64,000 nt of DNA from Phragmites australis. Taxonomy: Eukaryota; Streptophyta; Magnoliopsida; Poales; Poaceae. Below, in pieces: positions 24,266 through 36,022 of this stretch. The DNA lies in the NCBI RefSeq assembly GCF_958298935.1, contig NC_084935.1, forward strand, positions 10,970,501 through 11,034,500, in the 5' to 3' direction. Position 1 is the stretch's first letter; every line of letters starts with the position of its first letter. Position numbers and translations under genes: made by a program. The notes under the pieces were generated by a model, which saw nothing but the letters and a program-made list of their open reading frames with translations, did not search any database and was not told where the DNA came from.

Positions 24266-26980
24266 CTAAAACATTATACCATTTGTTGGATGCGCAACTG
24301 CTCTTGCTTGTGTTGTATGGTCAGGATGTTGGTTGCCTACAAAGGAGATCGCTTGACTACTTGAAGCAACAGTATGATTTCCCATCTCAGGATAGCCTAT
24401 CTGTAGCATATCATCACGATGTTTCAGAAGAACACTTGATTGACTTTCAATGTATGACATTGCCTCCTCAGATTTGGCAGCTCTTGAAGCAATCAAGCTA
24501 GCCAACCGGCACATGTTACTGAATCGGGCCTCTGAGGCTGACCGCATGACACTACCAGATCCAGAGGTAGGTTCTTCTCCAATTTGAACAGAACGGGCAT
24601 CTTTTCTCCATCTTTTCAAAATATATGTTTCTGGGAGCTCTTTGATATTCTTGAGATCAAGTACCTTCAGTACATGACAGCATTGAATTCCAACAGCTTC
24701 AAACTTCTTGCAGCTGCAAGTGGCTGATCCATCTAGTGCATCAAATTTAACAAAATTCTCTGATGGTTTCTCATCAAGCACAATTTTGTACTCTGAGACT
24801 GTGCCAATCACACCACAGGGGAAGGACATGCAATTCATGTAAGCCTCAAACTCACCCTGGAACATCTTGAAAGCTTCAGGTGTATAAGCATTTGATGCTT
24901 GTTTTAGCATTCGCAACGACGGGATAGGCAAAGTCACTTGGCTGCCATCAACATCTGTGTGCAATTTCTTTGATCGGTGCTCTTCCAGAATGGTTTCATA
25001 ACGCCTGAAGAACTGCAGAATATCTTCTTGCTCACTGAGCTCTCGTTTCAGTTCATTAATCATGTTTTCCTTCCGAAGAGTGGTGAGTATATCAGCAGAA
25101 AACATAGTTCTCTGATAAGCCAAAGCCCATTTTTCTTTCTCCAGGAAAAGTCTGTTGAGCCACTCACTCTCACCGGCGTCATGTTTCTCAAATAGCTTTT
25201 CCCATGATGACAAGAACTCCATCTCATCTTCACAGTCAAAGAGACAATGGCTCAAAGCATTGCCGAAACTCTTTGTGCTTTCAAACACCTGCTTCAAGTG
25301 TCTCTTTGAATTATGGTAGATATGCCACACGCTTGTGCAATGGTTGCTTCCAGGCCACACCTCTGCTGCAGCAATAGCACACTCAGGACGCTCATCAATC
25401 AAAATAGTCTGTGGCTGCCTAGCACGCATGGCATCAGCAAACACCTCAAATACCCATTTCAATGACTGAATACTCTCATCATAGAGCAGTGCTGCACCAA
25501 ATACAAGCAACTGCTTGTGGTTGTCAACACCAACAAACAATGCAAACGGCCGTCCATACCCATTTAGACCATATGTCGTATCAAATAGAACAACATCACC
25601 AAAGGTCCTGAAGTCAATTATTGATTTCGCATCAGCCCAGAAGAAATTTACAGCTGATTTTCCATCAGGCCCCACTCCTACTGCATAATAAACTGAAGGA
25701 TTCTCTACCTGCAACTCCTCCAAGTATTGCAATGCCGCGCCAGCATCCCCAAGCTGCACACCCTTCCCTTGCTTCCTTCGATGCAGTTCTCCTGCCCCAA
25801 GCTCATGTGCCCGAGCCCTCATCTTATGTGACCGCAGCTTATGCACGCTCTCTGGATTGACGAGTGAGTGATTATGCTCTGGGAAGAACTTCGCCACGCG
25901 GTATGTCCGACACGGGGTGATCTTGATCACCATTCTCGCCTGGCATCCTGTCCGTGTTGGTGGTGGACCCGGTCTAGGTGTGCCTGCCGACCCTACACCA
26001 CCATTTGCACTGACTGTGGCTAGGCCCTCTTGCTTGGCACGGTCGCTGACGCCTTCGCGGGAACAAACGAAGATTCGCGACACTATCACCCCACGCTTGC
26101 GCTTCTTGTACGAGCGGCGAACACTGAAGCCCACATGCTCAGCATACCGGTTGTAGAAGACATATGCATCTTCCTCGGACTCAAAGTGCATGTCAGGGTG
26201 CGGGCCATCCCTCGGGTCCGGCAAGCTTGCCGCAGCGGCAATGCTGTGGTGTGACGAGCTCGGTGGCAGCAGCGCCAGAGAGACGGCAGGCGCGGCAGAG
26301 GCGAGTGGGTGGTTGTGCTCGGCGACTAAGTCAGTGACGCGGAAGGCGTTGGCGGAAGGGATGAGCTTAATGGTGAGGGACGCCAGGCAGCCGGTGCGTG
26401 AGTCCGGGCACCGAGGCGGCGCCGGCGACGACGAGGACGCAGCGGCTGCGGCGGTCTCGTCCTGGGGCTTCTTGGGTTCCTGGCGGAATCCCTGCTTGGA
26501 GCAGACAAAGAGGCGGCGGGTGACGGTGTGCCGTGAGTTCTTGGACTTGTTGGACTTGCGGACGACGAATCCGAGGCGGGCGGCGTAGGCCTTGTAGAAC
26601 TCGTACGCGTCGTCCTCCGTCTCGAAGTACATGCCCACGCGCGGGGAGGTGGGGGCGTCGCCGTCGCCGTCGTCATCACCAGCGGCGGAGGTCGAGGTAG
26701 TCTGGGTGAGGTTGGTGGCGGTGGGGTCGGCGGCGCCAGAGGAGGAGGAGCCGGATGAGGTGGGGGACGCCGGCAAGGACTCGCCGGAGAGGTGGGAAGG
26801 GTCCGAGGCGGCGGACATTAGGGTTTGCGCCAGGGTTTGGAGGAAGGAAGAGGGGGACGAGGAGGAAGAAGGGGACCAAGGGGTTGGAGGGATCGGCTGC
26901 GGAGGCGGCGGGTGTGGGTCGATGTGTGCGGCTGAGCCTCCCTCGATGGGGCAGGAGCTGTGCGGCGACGGGTTGGTCAT
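24266..26980 (-). CDS. FAR1-related sequence (FRS) protein with two FAR1 domains
   Basis: Nuclear protein of the FHY3/FAR1 family, derived from Mutator-like transposases. Founder members are transcription factors of phytochrome A signalling. This 904-aa frame is uninterrupted and intronless. Layout: Ser/Pro-rich N-terminus (1-110), first FAR1 C2H2-type zinc-binding domain (about 115-226), second FAR1 domain (about 263-374), MULE transposase domain (about 460-555), SWIM zinc finger with Cys755, Cys757, Cys767 and His769, and an acidic C-terminus. Asp467 (FDTTYG) and Asp529 (IDER) sit where DDE aspartates are expected. The C-terminal few residues after about 890 could instead belong to an unspliced intron, since family members often have short final exons. 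The subgroup resembles FRS5. The specific ortholog is not resolved. Confidence 0.9.
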   Translation of the reverse strand: MTNPSPHSSCPIEGGSAAHIDPHPPPPQPIPPTPWSPSSSSSPSSFLQTLAQTLMSAASDPSHLSGESLPASPTSSGSSSSGAADPTATNLTQTTSTSAAGDDDGDGDAPTSPRVGMYFETEDDAYEFYKAYAARLGFVVRKSNKSKNSRHTVTRRLFVCSKQGFRQEPKKPQDETAAAAASSSSPAPPRCPDSRTGCLASLTIKLIPSANAFRVTDLVAEHNHPLASAAPAVSLALLPPSSSHHSIAAAASLPDPRDGPHPDMHFESEEDAYVFYNRYAEHVGFSVRRSYKKRKRGVIVSRIFVCSREGVSDRAKQEGLATVSANGGVGSAGTPRPGPPPTRTGCQARMVIKITPCRTYRVAKFFPEHNHSLVNPESVHKLRSHKMRARAHELGAGELHRRKQGKGVQLGDAGAALQYLEELQVENPSVYYAVGVGPDGKSAVNFFWADAKSIIDFRTFGDVVLFDTTYGLNGYGRPFALFVGVDNHKQLLVFGAALLYDESIQSLKWVFEVFADAMRARQPQTILIDERPECAIAAAEVWPGSNHCTSVWHIYHNSKRHLKQVFESTKSFGNALSHCLFDCEDEMEFLSSWEKLFEKHDAGESEWLNRLFLEKEKWALAYQRTMFSADILTTLRKENMINELKRELSEQEDILQFFRRYETILEEHRSKKLHTDVDGSQVTLPIPSLRMLKQASNAYTPEAFKMFQGEFEAYMNCMSFPCGVIGTVSEYKIVLDEKPSENFVKFDALDGSATCSCKKFEAVGIQCCHVLKVLDLKNIKELPETYILKRWRKDARSVQIGEEPTSGSGSVMRSASEARFSNMCRLASLIASRAAKSEEAMSYIESQSSVLLKHRDDMLQIGYPEMGNHTVASSSQAISFVGNQHPDHTTQARAVAHPTNGIMF

Positions 26981-26999
26981 GGCCGAGTCCTTCGGAGCA

Positions 27000-28100
27000 T
27001 TTCCAAATGGTTCTCTAACCTTTTAAGAGGGAGTGAAAAAAAAAAACTAGAATCTATCAAATTTTAAAATAGTAAAAAATAGTATTTGTTTGTCAACTTC
27101 TAAATTTGATGGAAGAGCGTGAAAAAAAAAATACCAATCTGCTTATTAGACATTAGAGTTGAGAAGTCGAAAAAGAGAAAGAGGCCATCGTCGCTTACCA
27201 TAACTCTCAAATCAGTAACAATATTTGATCATAACAGTAAGATCTAGGCCATTACTCGGTGGTCAAGGATGAGAGTTATGCCTCCTTCACCAAGGGTTCA
27301 TATGGATGATTGTAGCCGAAAATCTAATAGGTTTTTCATGGTATGGAAAAATTGTTGAATATGTGAGTTACATAGAGATGTGGAATAAGAGTTTTTTAAT
27401 TGTTTTGAATGGGTCCCACCATGGAGCTAGTAGAGAAATTAAATGCAGAAAAAAATCAATAGCGCATAATTCCCAAGCCAAGGGCAAATAAGACTTTTCA
27501 CAGCCTTTTTCTTTTATAATTTTCAAAACAATAATGTATTTTGTTTTGATAGGCAAAATGATGCTACTCTAATGGGAGCGCGTTGTTGTTACAAACAACG
27601 GCGATCAAAGTCAATTTTGCCTTTCTTATACCTGTCAATCTGTATTCTTAATTTGGAATAATAGCCAAAATACCATTAACTCAAGAGAACTTTGGCCATG
27701 CCTATATTTTCTATTCATGTGTCGCTTGTGGCATTCTGCTTACCATTTTGCTTCTATCCACAAATTGCACACGAAAAAATGTCTCTCGTCTCACTCATGA
27801 ATGCAGAGTCACGTCAATTGAAGTTCAAATTATAACTCTATACATCAATTGAATGCAGGACCTGTTTGTTTCTTTGCTCACTCTTGCCTATACATGTGTT
27901 GCAAATGTCAGTAGATAAGTGTTGGAGAAAACTTCCCAACAAGAGATAAATGGAAGGGTAGTGCTATTACATGGATAAGTGATATTATATGGATCAGTAG
28001 ATAAGTGCTATTACATGATTTACATCATATGCTATTATATGGATCAGACTGATACTTTACCTGAGCTTATTCCTGGGCTATTAGACTATCCCTCAACAAT
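27000..28100. other. FRS promoter-side spacer with a small tandem repeat
   Basis: AT-rich 5' flank of the minus-strand FRS gene. Between 27950 and 28048 a degenerate unit of the type GTGCTATTACATGGATCAGT recurs about four times. No supported coding frame. Confidence 0.5.
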
Positions 28101-28106
28101 AAGAAA

Positions 28107-28216
28107 GGATGTTTGGTTCTCTTGCTGAGTTTGAATTTGGGCAATATAATATGGGACAGTGATTTTTATGCTTTTGAAGGAGAGTGGCAAGGTTGAGTAA
28201 GAAAACCAAACATGCA
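28107..28216. mobile_element. Short MITE-like inverted repeat element
   Basis: GGATGTTTGGTTCTCTTGCTGAGTTT at the left and the complement of it (AACTCAnnAAGAAAACCAAACATGC-like) at the right enclose only about 110 bp. GTTTGGTT termini are typical of grass hAT- or Tourist-like MITEs. A clear target-site duplication was not identified. Confidence 0.45.
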
Positions 28217-28219
28217 CTA

Positions 28220-29230
28220 TAATTCTCACCAAATTAGTCTTTACAGGTTTAGTCTCAATAGCATTGGATTCAAAATAACAGGGAAATAGAAAGCCCCGAA
28301 AAAGGCAGCACGACATTGCACTGCAGATGTGTTTGGATTGGTTTATGGATCTTTGTTCCATTGTGTGAATTTCTTCTTAATAACGTCTGGATTTCTCAAT
28401 TGTGTTTGAAGGTCTCAAAATTTGAGCCATCGATGTGGTGGAAGTACATGGTTGAGGTGCAGTGCAACCACGGCTGACGGCAATAGCTGGAGGCAAGAGG
28501 AACTGGATGAAGGCAAAAACTGAGGACACATAACATTACGATGTGAATCTGTATTATACTAGTAGAGTGGGGCACGCCATCGGCTGAAAGGTGCAATTCT
28601 TGATGCACAAATTAAATACGGTAAGTGTTTTGGTCTTTATATGCACTGTAATGCTTTGCTTGGTCAAGGAAAATATGTCTGATAGGTAAACTCTGGGGAA
28701 AAAAACACTGCCCATATTTTCCATACGTGCAATTGATATGCGCAGACAATATTTAGGCTAAAAATCTAAAAGAAGGATCCTATTTATTCCTATCTGCACA
28801 ATTATTACAATTTGTTTCATAAAATAAGTTGATTTCGGCATAAGACATCAAACTCAACAAAAGCAAGACCAAAAGAGGCAGGCAGCATGGACTAAACCTG
28901 ACCACCACACCTTTATAGAGGTATACAAGAAGAACTAAAACCGATTACGAAGAAGAAACTTCGACTCAGCAAGTGCCAATCAGCAGTGAATCTGCTAGAC
29001 AAGAAGCCATATCCACGCCATAGGATGATCACTTTCATAATCGCATGCTCCCATGGTAATTCATCAAACACCTGACCTGCTCCCTATAGGCCAAACCCTA
29101 CAATACTTCCATCCTAATATTGTCTATCAAACAGAGATGATAAGCAGAGCTATATTGTCAAAATAGGCCATGCCCACACAAGATAGTATTCTGGATGTAC
29201 CAAAACGCACAAAGCAAACTCACACCTGTG
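28220..29230. other. Spacer without recognised genes
   Basis: AT-rich sequence with no supported coding frame on either strand and no element ends that I could pair. Confidence 0.4.
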
Positions 29231-29242
29231 CCAAGCTTCAGT

Positions 29243-30575
29243 GACGCCTAGCTCTTCTTCCCTTCACGCTGCCCTCCTTGATCACAAATCTACTGATGAA
29301 GCCAAAAGTACAGATTACATAATGGAAAGGCAGCCTAATTAATGGTTAAAGGAATAGGATATAAAGAATAAAACAACTTATGTTCATGTCAATTTTAATC
29401 CTTTGAATTAAAAGTGACAGCCACTATGCTGTCATAGACCAAAAGAAGGGCAAAAAACCAGAAAGATTTAGGAGTAGTGTGTAAAAAAGGAAGTATGAAT
29501 CTAAACATCAATTCCATGTTTGTTGACACATAGAATTTTTTTTCAACTGGAAGACAGGTCATATGCTGTCCTTAGTGATGCTGATCTGATTCTAGTGCCA
29601 AGAGGTAAACAGAAGACAATGAAATCAGCTGTAGCTAATGAATTTAGTTACAACAAACATTAAAAGGGCTGAAACATTTCATTGCAGCACTATATCTACT
29701 GATAAAGTCATAATAAGGTTCAGCAGTCTATAAAAAAATCAATTAAGTTGTTCCTATCCAGAGAGCCCCATTGTGTGCTTACCTCTCTGGCCTATCTAAT
29801 AGATGCAACATATAGTAGGAACATGGTTTTCTAGAACTACAAAATAGCTGAATTTTAGCGCATGCATCAAAACATTATCTGGTTCATCCTTTTTAAATAA
29901 GTGTTTGCATTCCCATCCATATTGAGCTCCAGTCCCTATCTTTTCGCTATAGCATGTATAAATACAAAAGCCCATCTAGCACACACAAAAAACCAAAGGC
30001 TGAAGAGCACTGCACAAAAACGCATAAATAAACATATCACATGGAGAAAGTTCTTTATCCAATCCGGACTTTGAAGAGGCAGCTGATGGAGGTTTGGTCT
30101 TCGCATTCTAGAAAGCAAAGAAAAAACATGTAATAAATAACATAATGAACAAGATGATACCCCCCCCCCCCAAATGATGGAATAAAGGCAAAGAGAAACT
30201 AAAAGATAATGGAACACAAATAGATTAAGCTAATAGCGAGGAGAACCCATCATAGAACCCTAAAGAAGCTAAAGATATCATGCTTCACCTCAGAATACAA
30301 GTGTAATTCATTACGCGATCACTGGCACAATCACGACAGACGCCCCTTGACCAGTGAAAATATCCTTGTTTTTGTTGCCAAGGTCATCTTTAGCAAACAC
30401 TGTAAATGTATACCTCTGCGACAGTTGGAGCAATTTCACTTGGAAGACCATCAACTTTCAATCTGCCCTTAGCCATGCCTGTCTGAACTTGTTTGCCTAC
30501 AAGCCTATATCTCCAAACAATAAGAATTCCGCCTCATCTGCTCCATCAGTTTGAATTAAGCATATTCTTGTATCA
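29243..30575 (-). pseudogene. RPA70/OB-fold-like pseudogene, interrupted by a copia element
   Basis: On the minus strand from 30575 downward, a frame reads VTDTRICLIQTDGADEAEF followed by LLFGDIG, the pattern of the C-terminal OB-fold of replication protein A large-subunit relatives. Downstream pieces VGKQVQTG, DGLPSEI and RYTFTVFAKDDLG continue the family pattern, but in shifted frames, with at least two small indels. A possible linker exon (Ala/Lys/Ser-rich) lies at about 30056-30107 and a basic terminal exon at about 29243-29295. The 5' side continues beyond the copia element at about 36023-36052, after an acceptor-like AG. RPA-like genes of this kind also occur in Helitrons. Which source applies here is open. 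Confidence 0.5.
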
Positions 30576-30580
30576 GTCAC

Positions 30581-30811
30581 TGAAAGCGAATATGGCTTGG
30601 GAAAATAGTAGATTGATTGATAGAGGTACACGGGTGTACATTATATAGGCAAGGATCGTCTAGGGTTTATAGAAGGGTTTATAGAATACACCCAATCAAC
30701 GGAGATCCTTGCCTAATCTATGATCAACTATCATAAAACCCTGAGGCAGCCCAGCCGCCAGGCTTGGGCGCCAAGGCCCATGTGGCCGGCCCACAATAGC
30801 TCATGCTAACA
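30581..30811 (-). repeat. Copia 3' LTR
   Basis: On the plus strand it runs from TGAAAGCG to GCTAACA. It carries a 12-bp GGGTTTATAGAA duplication (around 30664-30687) not present in the other LTR. Confidence 0.93.
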
Positions 30812-30839
30812 CGCCCCCGCAGTCTGATCATCAGCCACT

Positions 30840-31646
30840 GCACACGTTCAGACTGGACCTGAACTCTGTGAACACCGAAGAAGGAAGGCCCTTGGTGAAG
30901 ATGTCCGCATACTGAGATGACGTCGGCACATGAAGGACTCGAAGATCACCAACTGCAACTCACTCTCGGACGAAGTGAAGATCAATCTCAATGTGCTTGG
31001 TGCGCTGATGCTGAACAGGATTGGAGGACATGTAGACAGCACTGATGTTATCGCAATACACCAGTGTGGCGCGACGAAGAGGGGCGTGGAGCTCCTGGAG
31101 GAGCTGGCGTAGCCAGGTGGCCTCGGCAACTCCATTGGTTACTGCGCGATATTCAGCTTCAGCGCTTGACCTCGAGACGGTGTTCTGACGCTTGGAGGAC
31201 CAAGAGATGAGATTATCACCGAGGAACACAGCATAGCCCGAGGTGGACTTGCGCGTATCCGGACAACCGGCCCAGTCAGCATCAGTATAAACCAGGAGAT
31301 CAGTTGATGTAGATGGTCGCAGCAGAAGACCCAAATGAAGAGTGCCTCGAATATAGCGAAGAATTCGCTTGAGAGCCGCGAGATGGGGCTCACGGGGATC
31401 GTGCATGTGAAGACAGACCTGCTAAACAGCATATGCAATATCCGGTCGAGTGAACGTCAAATACTATAAGGCACCAGCAAGACTGCGAAAATCCGATGCG
31501 TCAGCCACAGGCGCACCATCAGCAGCAGGAACCTTGGGATTTGTATCAACCGGCGTAGAACACGGCTTGCACTCTGCCATGCCAGCACGATCAAGAATGT
31601 CCATCATGTACTGCCTCTGAGAAAGGAGAAGGCCATCGCCGCAACG
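30840..31646 (-). pseudogene. Copia RNase H region with stops
   Basis: Contains the RNase H signature (YTDADWAG, KSTSGYAVFLG, SSAEAEYRA, DNISAVYMS, HIEIDLHFVRE). In-frame stops occur at 31466-31464 (TAG), 31424-31422 (TAG) and 30962-30960 (TGA), and the frame resumes after each. The C-terminal tail after the last stop still reads TSSQYADIFTKGLP. Each stop is explained by one C-to-T change on the coding strand. Confidence 0.85.
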
Positions 31647-33017
31647 TTAAACATGCATACCGAGAAAGTGATGCAGCTCACCGAGATCCTTCATGGAGAA
31701 TTCCTGCTGAAGTGCTGAGATAATCCGTCGAAGAAGACCGGGTGAGGAAGCTGTGAGGACGATGTCATCAACATAAAGCAGCAGATAGGCAGTCTCTGAA
31801 CTGCGCCGATAGACAAAGAGCGAGGTGTCTGACTTGGCTTCAGCAAATCCAAGAGACAGCAAATGTGTGGCAAACTGACTGTACCAAGCACGAGGAGCCT
31901 GCTTCAACCCATAGAGAGACTTGTTGAGCCGACAAACAAAGCCTGGATGGACGGGATCCTCGAAACCAGACGGCTGCATGCAGTAGACTGTCTCGATCAA
32001 GGTGCCGTGGAGGAACGCATTCTTCACATCAAGCTGGTGAACAGGCCATCGATGAGAGAGGGCCAGGGAGAGCACTGTGCGGACAGTCGCAGGCTTCACC
32101 ACAGGACTGAAAGTTTCGGCGAAATCCACACCAGGACGCTGGGTGAATCCTCGAAGAACCCAGCGCGCCTTGTACCGCTCGAGAGACCCATCGGCGTTGA
32201 ACTTGTGCTTGAAGATCCATTTTCCCGTCACCACATTGGCCCGAGGGGGACGTGGCACGAGATCCCAGGTGTGGTTCTTCAGGAGAGCAGCATGTTCTTC
32301 CTCCATAGCGGCACGCCAACTCGGGTCGGCAAGTGCACTACGGAAGGTCGTGGGCACGGGGGACAGTGGCGCGGCATGGAAGATAGACGGAACTCGGAAG
32401 CCGCTCTTGGCGCGCGTCGCCATGGAGTGCTGATTGGTCACTGGAGGGACCGCAACAACACCTTTAGGGAGCGGCGGGGAAGACGGACTAGCAGCAGCAG
32501 TCGACGACGACTCCAGGGGGGAGCCGGCAACCGGCGGAGGGCTCCCAGCGGGAGGCGGGGTCGACACGGCAGTCGGCGGGCGGCCCCAGCGCGTGTAGAC
32601 TTGAGTGATGGCGCGATCCGGGGCAACCCACTGGGCAGGTACCGCAGGCGGAAGGGGCGCGGGCGCCGCCAGCGGCGGGCCGCGTGGAGCCGAGGGCGCC
32701 GGGGGAGGGCCGCACGGGTCCGAGGGCGCGCTGGGTACGGGGGAGGCCGTGCCGGGCGTGGAAGAGAGCGTCGGGGACCCTGGCGCGCGCAGCGCGGGCG
32801 GGTCGTAGACCGCGCGCGCCAAGGGGCCAGCAGAGGACGCCGGCGATGCAGGAGGTGCCAGGGGCGCCCCAGGCTCAACCACAGGAGGGCTGGCGGGGGC
32901 GCTGGGGGCACCAGCGGAGGCCGCCGAGTCTCCAAAGGAGGTTGGGCGAGGAACGGCGACACTGGTGGAGATACCTGCAGGCAAAACTTTGTGCGGCGGT
33001 CCAATAGGAACGGGCAC
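31647..33017 (-). pseudogene. Copia reverse transcriptase region
   Basis: A 456-codon open stretch: a Pro/Ala-rich linker, then the copia reverse transcriptase with KWIFKHKFNADGS, QLDVKNAFLHG, SLYGLKQAPRAWY and the catalytic YVDD. It ends at a TAA (31649-31647) where the frame would continue into the RNase H. It lies in a different frame from the upstream integrase, so a one-base indel lies near 33040. Confidence 0.9.
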
Positions 33018-34549
33018 AGCGTCAGTAGTATCAAGAACTCGAAGTCCGCGGGAGTGCGGGGACCATCACGCTTGGCAAAGGGAAAGGCAGTCTCATCGAA
33101 GATGACATGCCGCGAGATGATGACTCTATTGGAAGAGAGGTCAAGGCAGCGGTATCCTTTGTGATGAGCGGAATATCCAAGGAAAACACTCAAGGCGGAC
33201 CGAGGAGCGAGTTTATGAGGAGCTGTGGTAGACAGGTTGGGGTAACATTTGCAACCAAAGACTCGAAGGTGATCGTAGACCGACGGCGTGCCAAAGAGGG
33301 CAAGGTGCGGCGTAGAGAAGCCGAGAGTCTTGGTAGGCAGAATGTTAAATAGGAGGGTCACCGTAGAGAGGGCCTCGATCCAGTAGGAAGGAGGCATGGA
33401 GGCCTGAAACAGTAGGGAGCGAACAACATTGTTAATGGAGCGAATAACGCGTTCAGCTTTACCGTTTTGAGGCGAGGTGTAAGGGCAAGACATGCGAAGA
33501 TGGATGCCCCGGGTGAGAAAGAAGGTGCGGGTGCCAGAGTTGTCGAACTCTTTCCTGTTGTCGCACTGGACAGCCCTGACGGAGGCGCCATACTGGGTGG
33601 AGGCGTAGGCGAGGAAGTTGGCGAGCGTGCTGAAAGTGTCAGACTTAAGGCGCAGAGGAAAAGTCCACAAATAGTGAGTGCAATCATCAAGTATGACCAG
33701 ATAATATTTATAACCTGAGACACTGGGAAGGGGAGATGTCCACAGATCACAATGAATGAGATCAAACTTGCTAGACGCACGAGATGCTGAAGCATAAAAG
33801 GGCAAACGAACATGACGCCCTAACTGACAAGCATGACATAAGTTTGAACAGTCCTCTATCTGACTGGAGACACTAGACGCAAGCTTCGACAAAGCCTCAT
33901 GACCGGGGTGACCGAGACGCCGATGCCACAGAGGGGAGGCGACCTTGGCGACAAGGGAGTGTGCTAGAGGGAGACGCAGGGGGTACAGCGGCCCGGAGCT
34001 ATTGCACCTGACGATCTCGTTCCGAGATTGCAGATCCTTCACAGAACAACCAGCGGGGTCAAACTCAACAGAGCAGTTGTTATCGGTAGTAAACTGGCAA
34101 ACAGAAATAAGGTTTTTAATAATTTGTGGGGACACAAGAACATTATTAAGAAGCAGGGAGCGAGGCAACTCAGCTGAGCCAGTGGCAATGACAGGAATCA
34201 TAGAGCCATTACCGACAACAATGGATGAAGGAGTAGGATACCGCGGGGAACAGGCATGCGAAAGAGTGCTGGAAGTAGAGGTCATGTGAGAAGTAGCACC
34301 TGAGTCGAAGTACCACTCGTTGGCCTGAGGCTGCTTCAGCGATGTGATGCTAAACGCAGAGGCCAGGGACTGCTGATCCCAGGAGGGGAGTCCGGCCATG
34401 GGGTTGTAGAACCCTGGTACGGCCCACTGGCCGCCCCCCTCAGCGGTAGTAGGTGCGGCAGCAGGTGGCTGCTGGGCGACGAAGGCCTGCTGCTGCTGAG
34501 GAAGAGGCTGGGGAATGGGCGCCAGCGGAGGGCGGGGACCAGGCCACAT
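32980..34549 (-). pseudogene. Copia protease-integrase region
   Basis: Protease active site motif FDSGATSHM, GAG-pre-integrase motif (WHRRLGHP with the downstream CHACQLGR zinc-binding part), then the integrase core with Asp in HCDLW, Asp in QCDN and Glu in NGKAERVIR (the DDE triad). The frame is open over this span. Beyond about 33040 it continues only as an out-of-frame reading to 32438. Confidence 0.88.
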
Positions 34550-34621
34550 CTGGATGGTCCCTGTCCAGGGGTTGTAGAAGGTGGGCCACGTGGCGCCGGG
34601 CGCAGGCTGGGCGCCGCCAGC

Positions 34622-35736
34622 CTACTGCTGTTGTGGGGCGCCGGTGGTGGAGCGCTGGCCGCTCCCGCGCTTGCTGCGACGGCTGTTGGCAGCCTTGGAA
34701 CCGTTCCCGGTGCCAGAGCCCCCGGAACCGGCGCCGGACTGCTGAGGAGGGGCGCTAGCCGAGGACTTGGTGGTGGAGGCGGTGAGAGTAGCGGCAGGGG
34801 AGGTCTGCCGATTTTCCAGAGTGAGCTCCTCCAGGATGAGGTCATCACGCGCCTCCAGGAAGGAGGGGAAGGGCCGACTGCGGCGAAGGAGCGTCCCGAC
34901 GTGGGCGAAGCGCTCGTTGAGGCCGCGGATCACGTTGAGGATGAGGGTGCGGTCGGTGATTATCTCGCCGAGGGCACCGAGATCATCCGCCATCTTCTTG
35001 AGCGGCGGCAATAGTCGGTGACGGAGAGATCGCCTTGGACGAAGGTGCGAAACTTCATCTCAAGCTGGATGGCGCGCGCCTCCCGGTTGCCGAGGAACTG
35101 AGACTCGACGGCAAGCCAGGCATCCCTAGCGGTGGAGCCCTGGGAGGAGATGATTTCGGCGAGGTCGTCGGTGAGGGTGCCGAGAATCCAGGACTTGACC
35201 ACGCAGTCCATCCGGGGCCAGTCCGGGGAGGCAGGGGTCAGTGAGGCGAGGCGGACGTGATCCTGGAGGGAGAACTTGCCGAGGGTCAGCATAAACTGAT
35301 CACGCCAGCGATTGAAATTACCGGAGTCGACGTCGAGGACGATGGGGATGAGACTCCGGATGTTGTGGACAGCGACCGCCTGGGCATGCAGGTTCAGAAG
35401 TGCGGAGGCTTCGTGGAGGATCATGGCAGTATGGAGGTCGGCCGGGGCGGCGTGGGGACCCAGGGCGGATCCGGAGGACTCTGGAGGGGCGACGGCGGCC
35501 GCGGCGGCGGCCCTCTCCTTGGCGGCGCGCGCCAGGGCGGCGTCGCGCTCGGCCTGTCGTTCCTTGGCGAGGCGCTGCGCGGTGGCCGCGGCGGCAGCGG
35601 CAGTAACTGCAGCGGCAGCGGTGGGAGAGGTCGGTTGGGAGCCGGCCATTAGCACAGCACGACAGGAAGGCCGGCGCGCAGGGGAGGAGAGGTGGGAGGC
35701 GCAGCACGGCAGGAAGCCGGCGCGCAGGCGCAGCAC
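34622..35736 (-). pseudogene. Copia gag region, frameshifted
   Basis: The N-terminal part has an Ala-rich helix followed by a retrotran-gag domain (NFNRWRDQFMLTLGKF, WILGTLTDDL, AWLAVESQFLGNREARAIQLE, FVQGDLSVTDYC). Just after the TDYC motif near 35005 a one-base deletion shifts the frame. The continuation (LKKMADDLGALG to the Gly/Ser-rich tail) is in the next frame and ends at a TAG at 34624-34622. In-frame sequence continues past that TAG into the protease region. Confidence 0.85.
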
Positions 35737-35803
35737 GGCGAGAGGCCGGCGCGCTAGGGCAGCGGAAGATGAATCCGAGGGGAAACCCGGACTCGTGATA
35801 CCA

Positions 35804-36022
35804 TGAAAGCGAATATGGCTCGGGAAAATAGTAGATTGATTGATAGAGGTACATGGGTGTACATTATATAGGCAAGGATCGTCTAGGGTTTATAGAATAC
35901 ACCCAATCAACGGAGATCCTTGCCTAATCTATGATCAACTATCATAAAACCCTGAGGCAGCCCAACCGCCAGGCTTGGGCGCCAAGGCCCATGTGGCCGG
36001 CCCACAATAGCTCATGCTAACA
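35804..36022 (-). repeat. Copia 5' LTR
   Basis: 219 bp, TGAAAGCG to GCTAACA on the plus strand. It is bordered on the left by the primer-binding site complement and on the right by the GTCAC duplication. Confidence 0.93.

Noticed and set aside
26190..27026. Plus-strand frames opposite the FRS N-terminus
   Set aside because: Shadows of the Ser/Pro/Ala-rich FRS coding sequence on the other strand.
31863..33164. Plus-strand frame of 433 aa
   Set aside because: Antisense to the copia reverse transcriptase and its Pro/Ala-rich linker. Arg/Gly-rich composition without domains.
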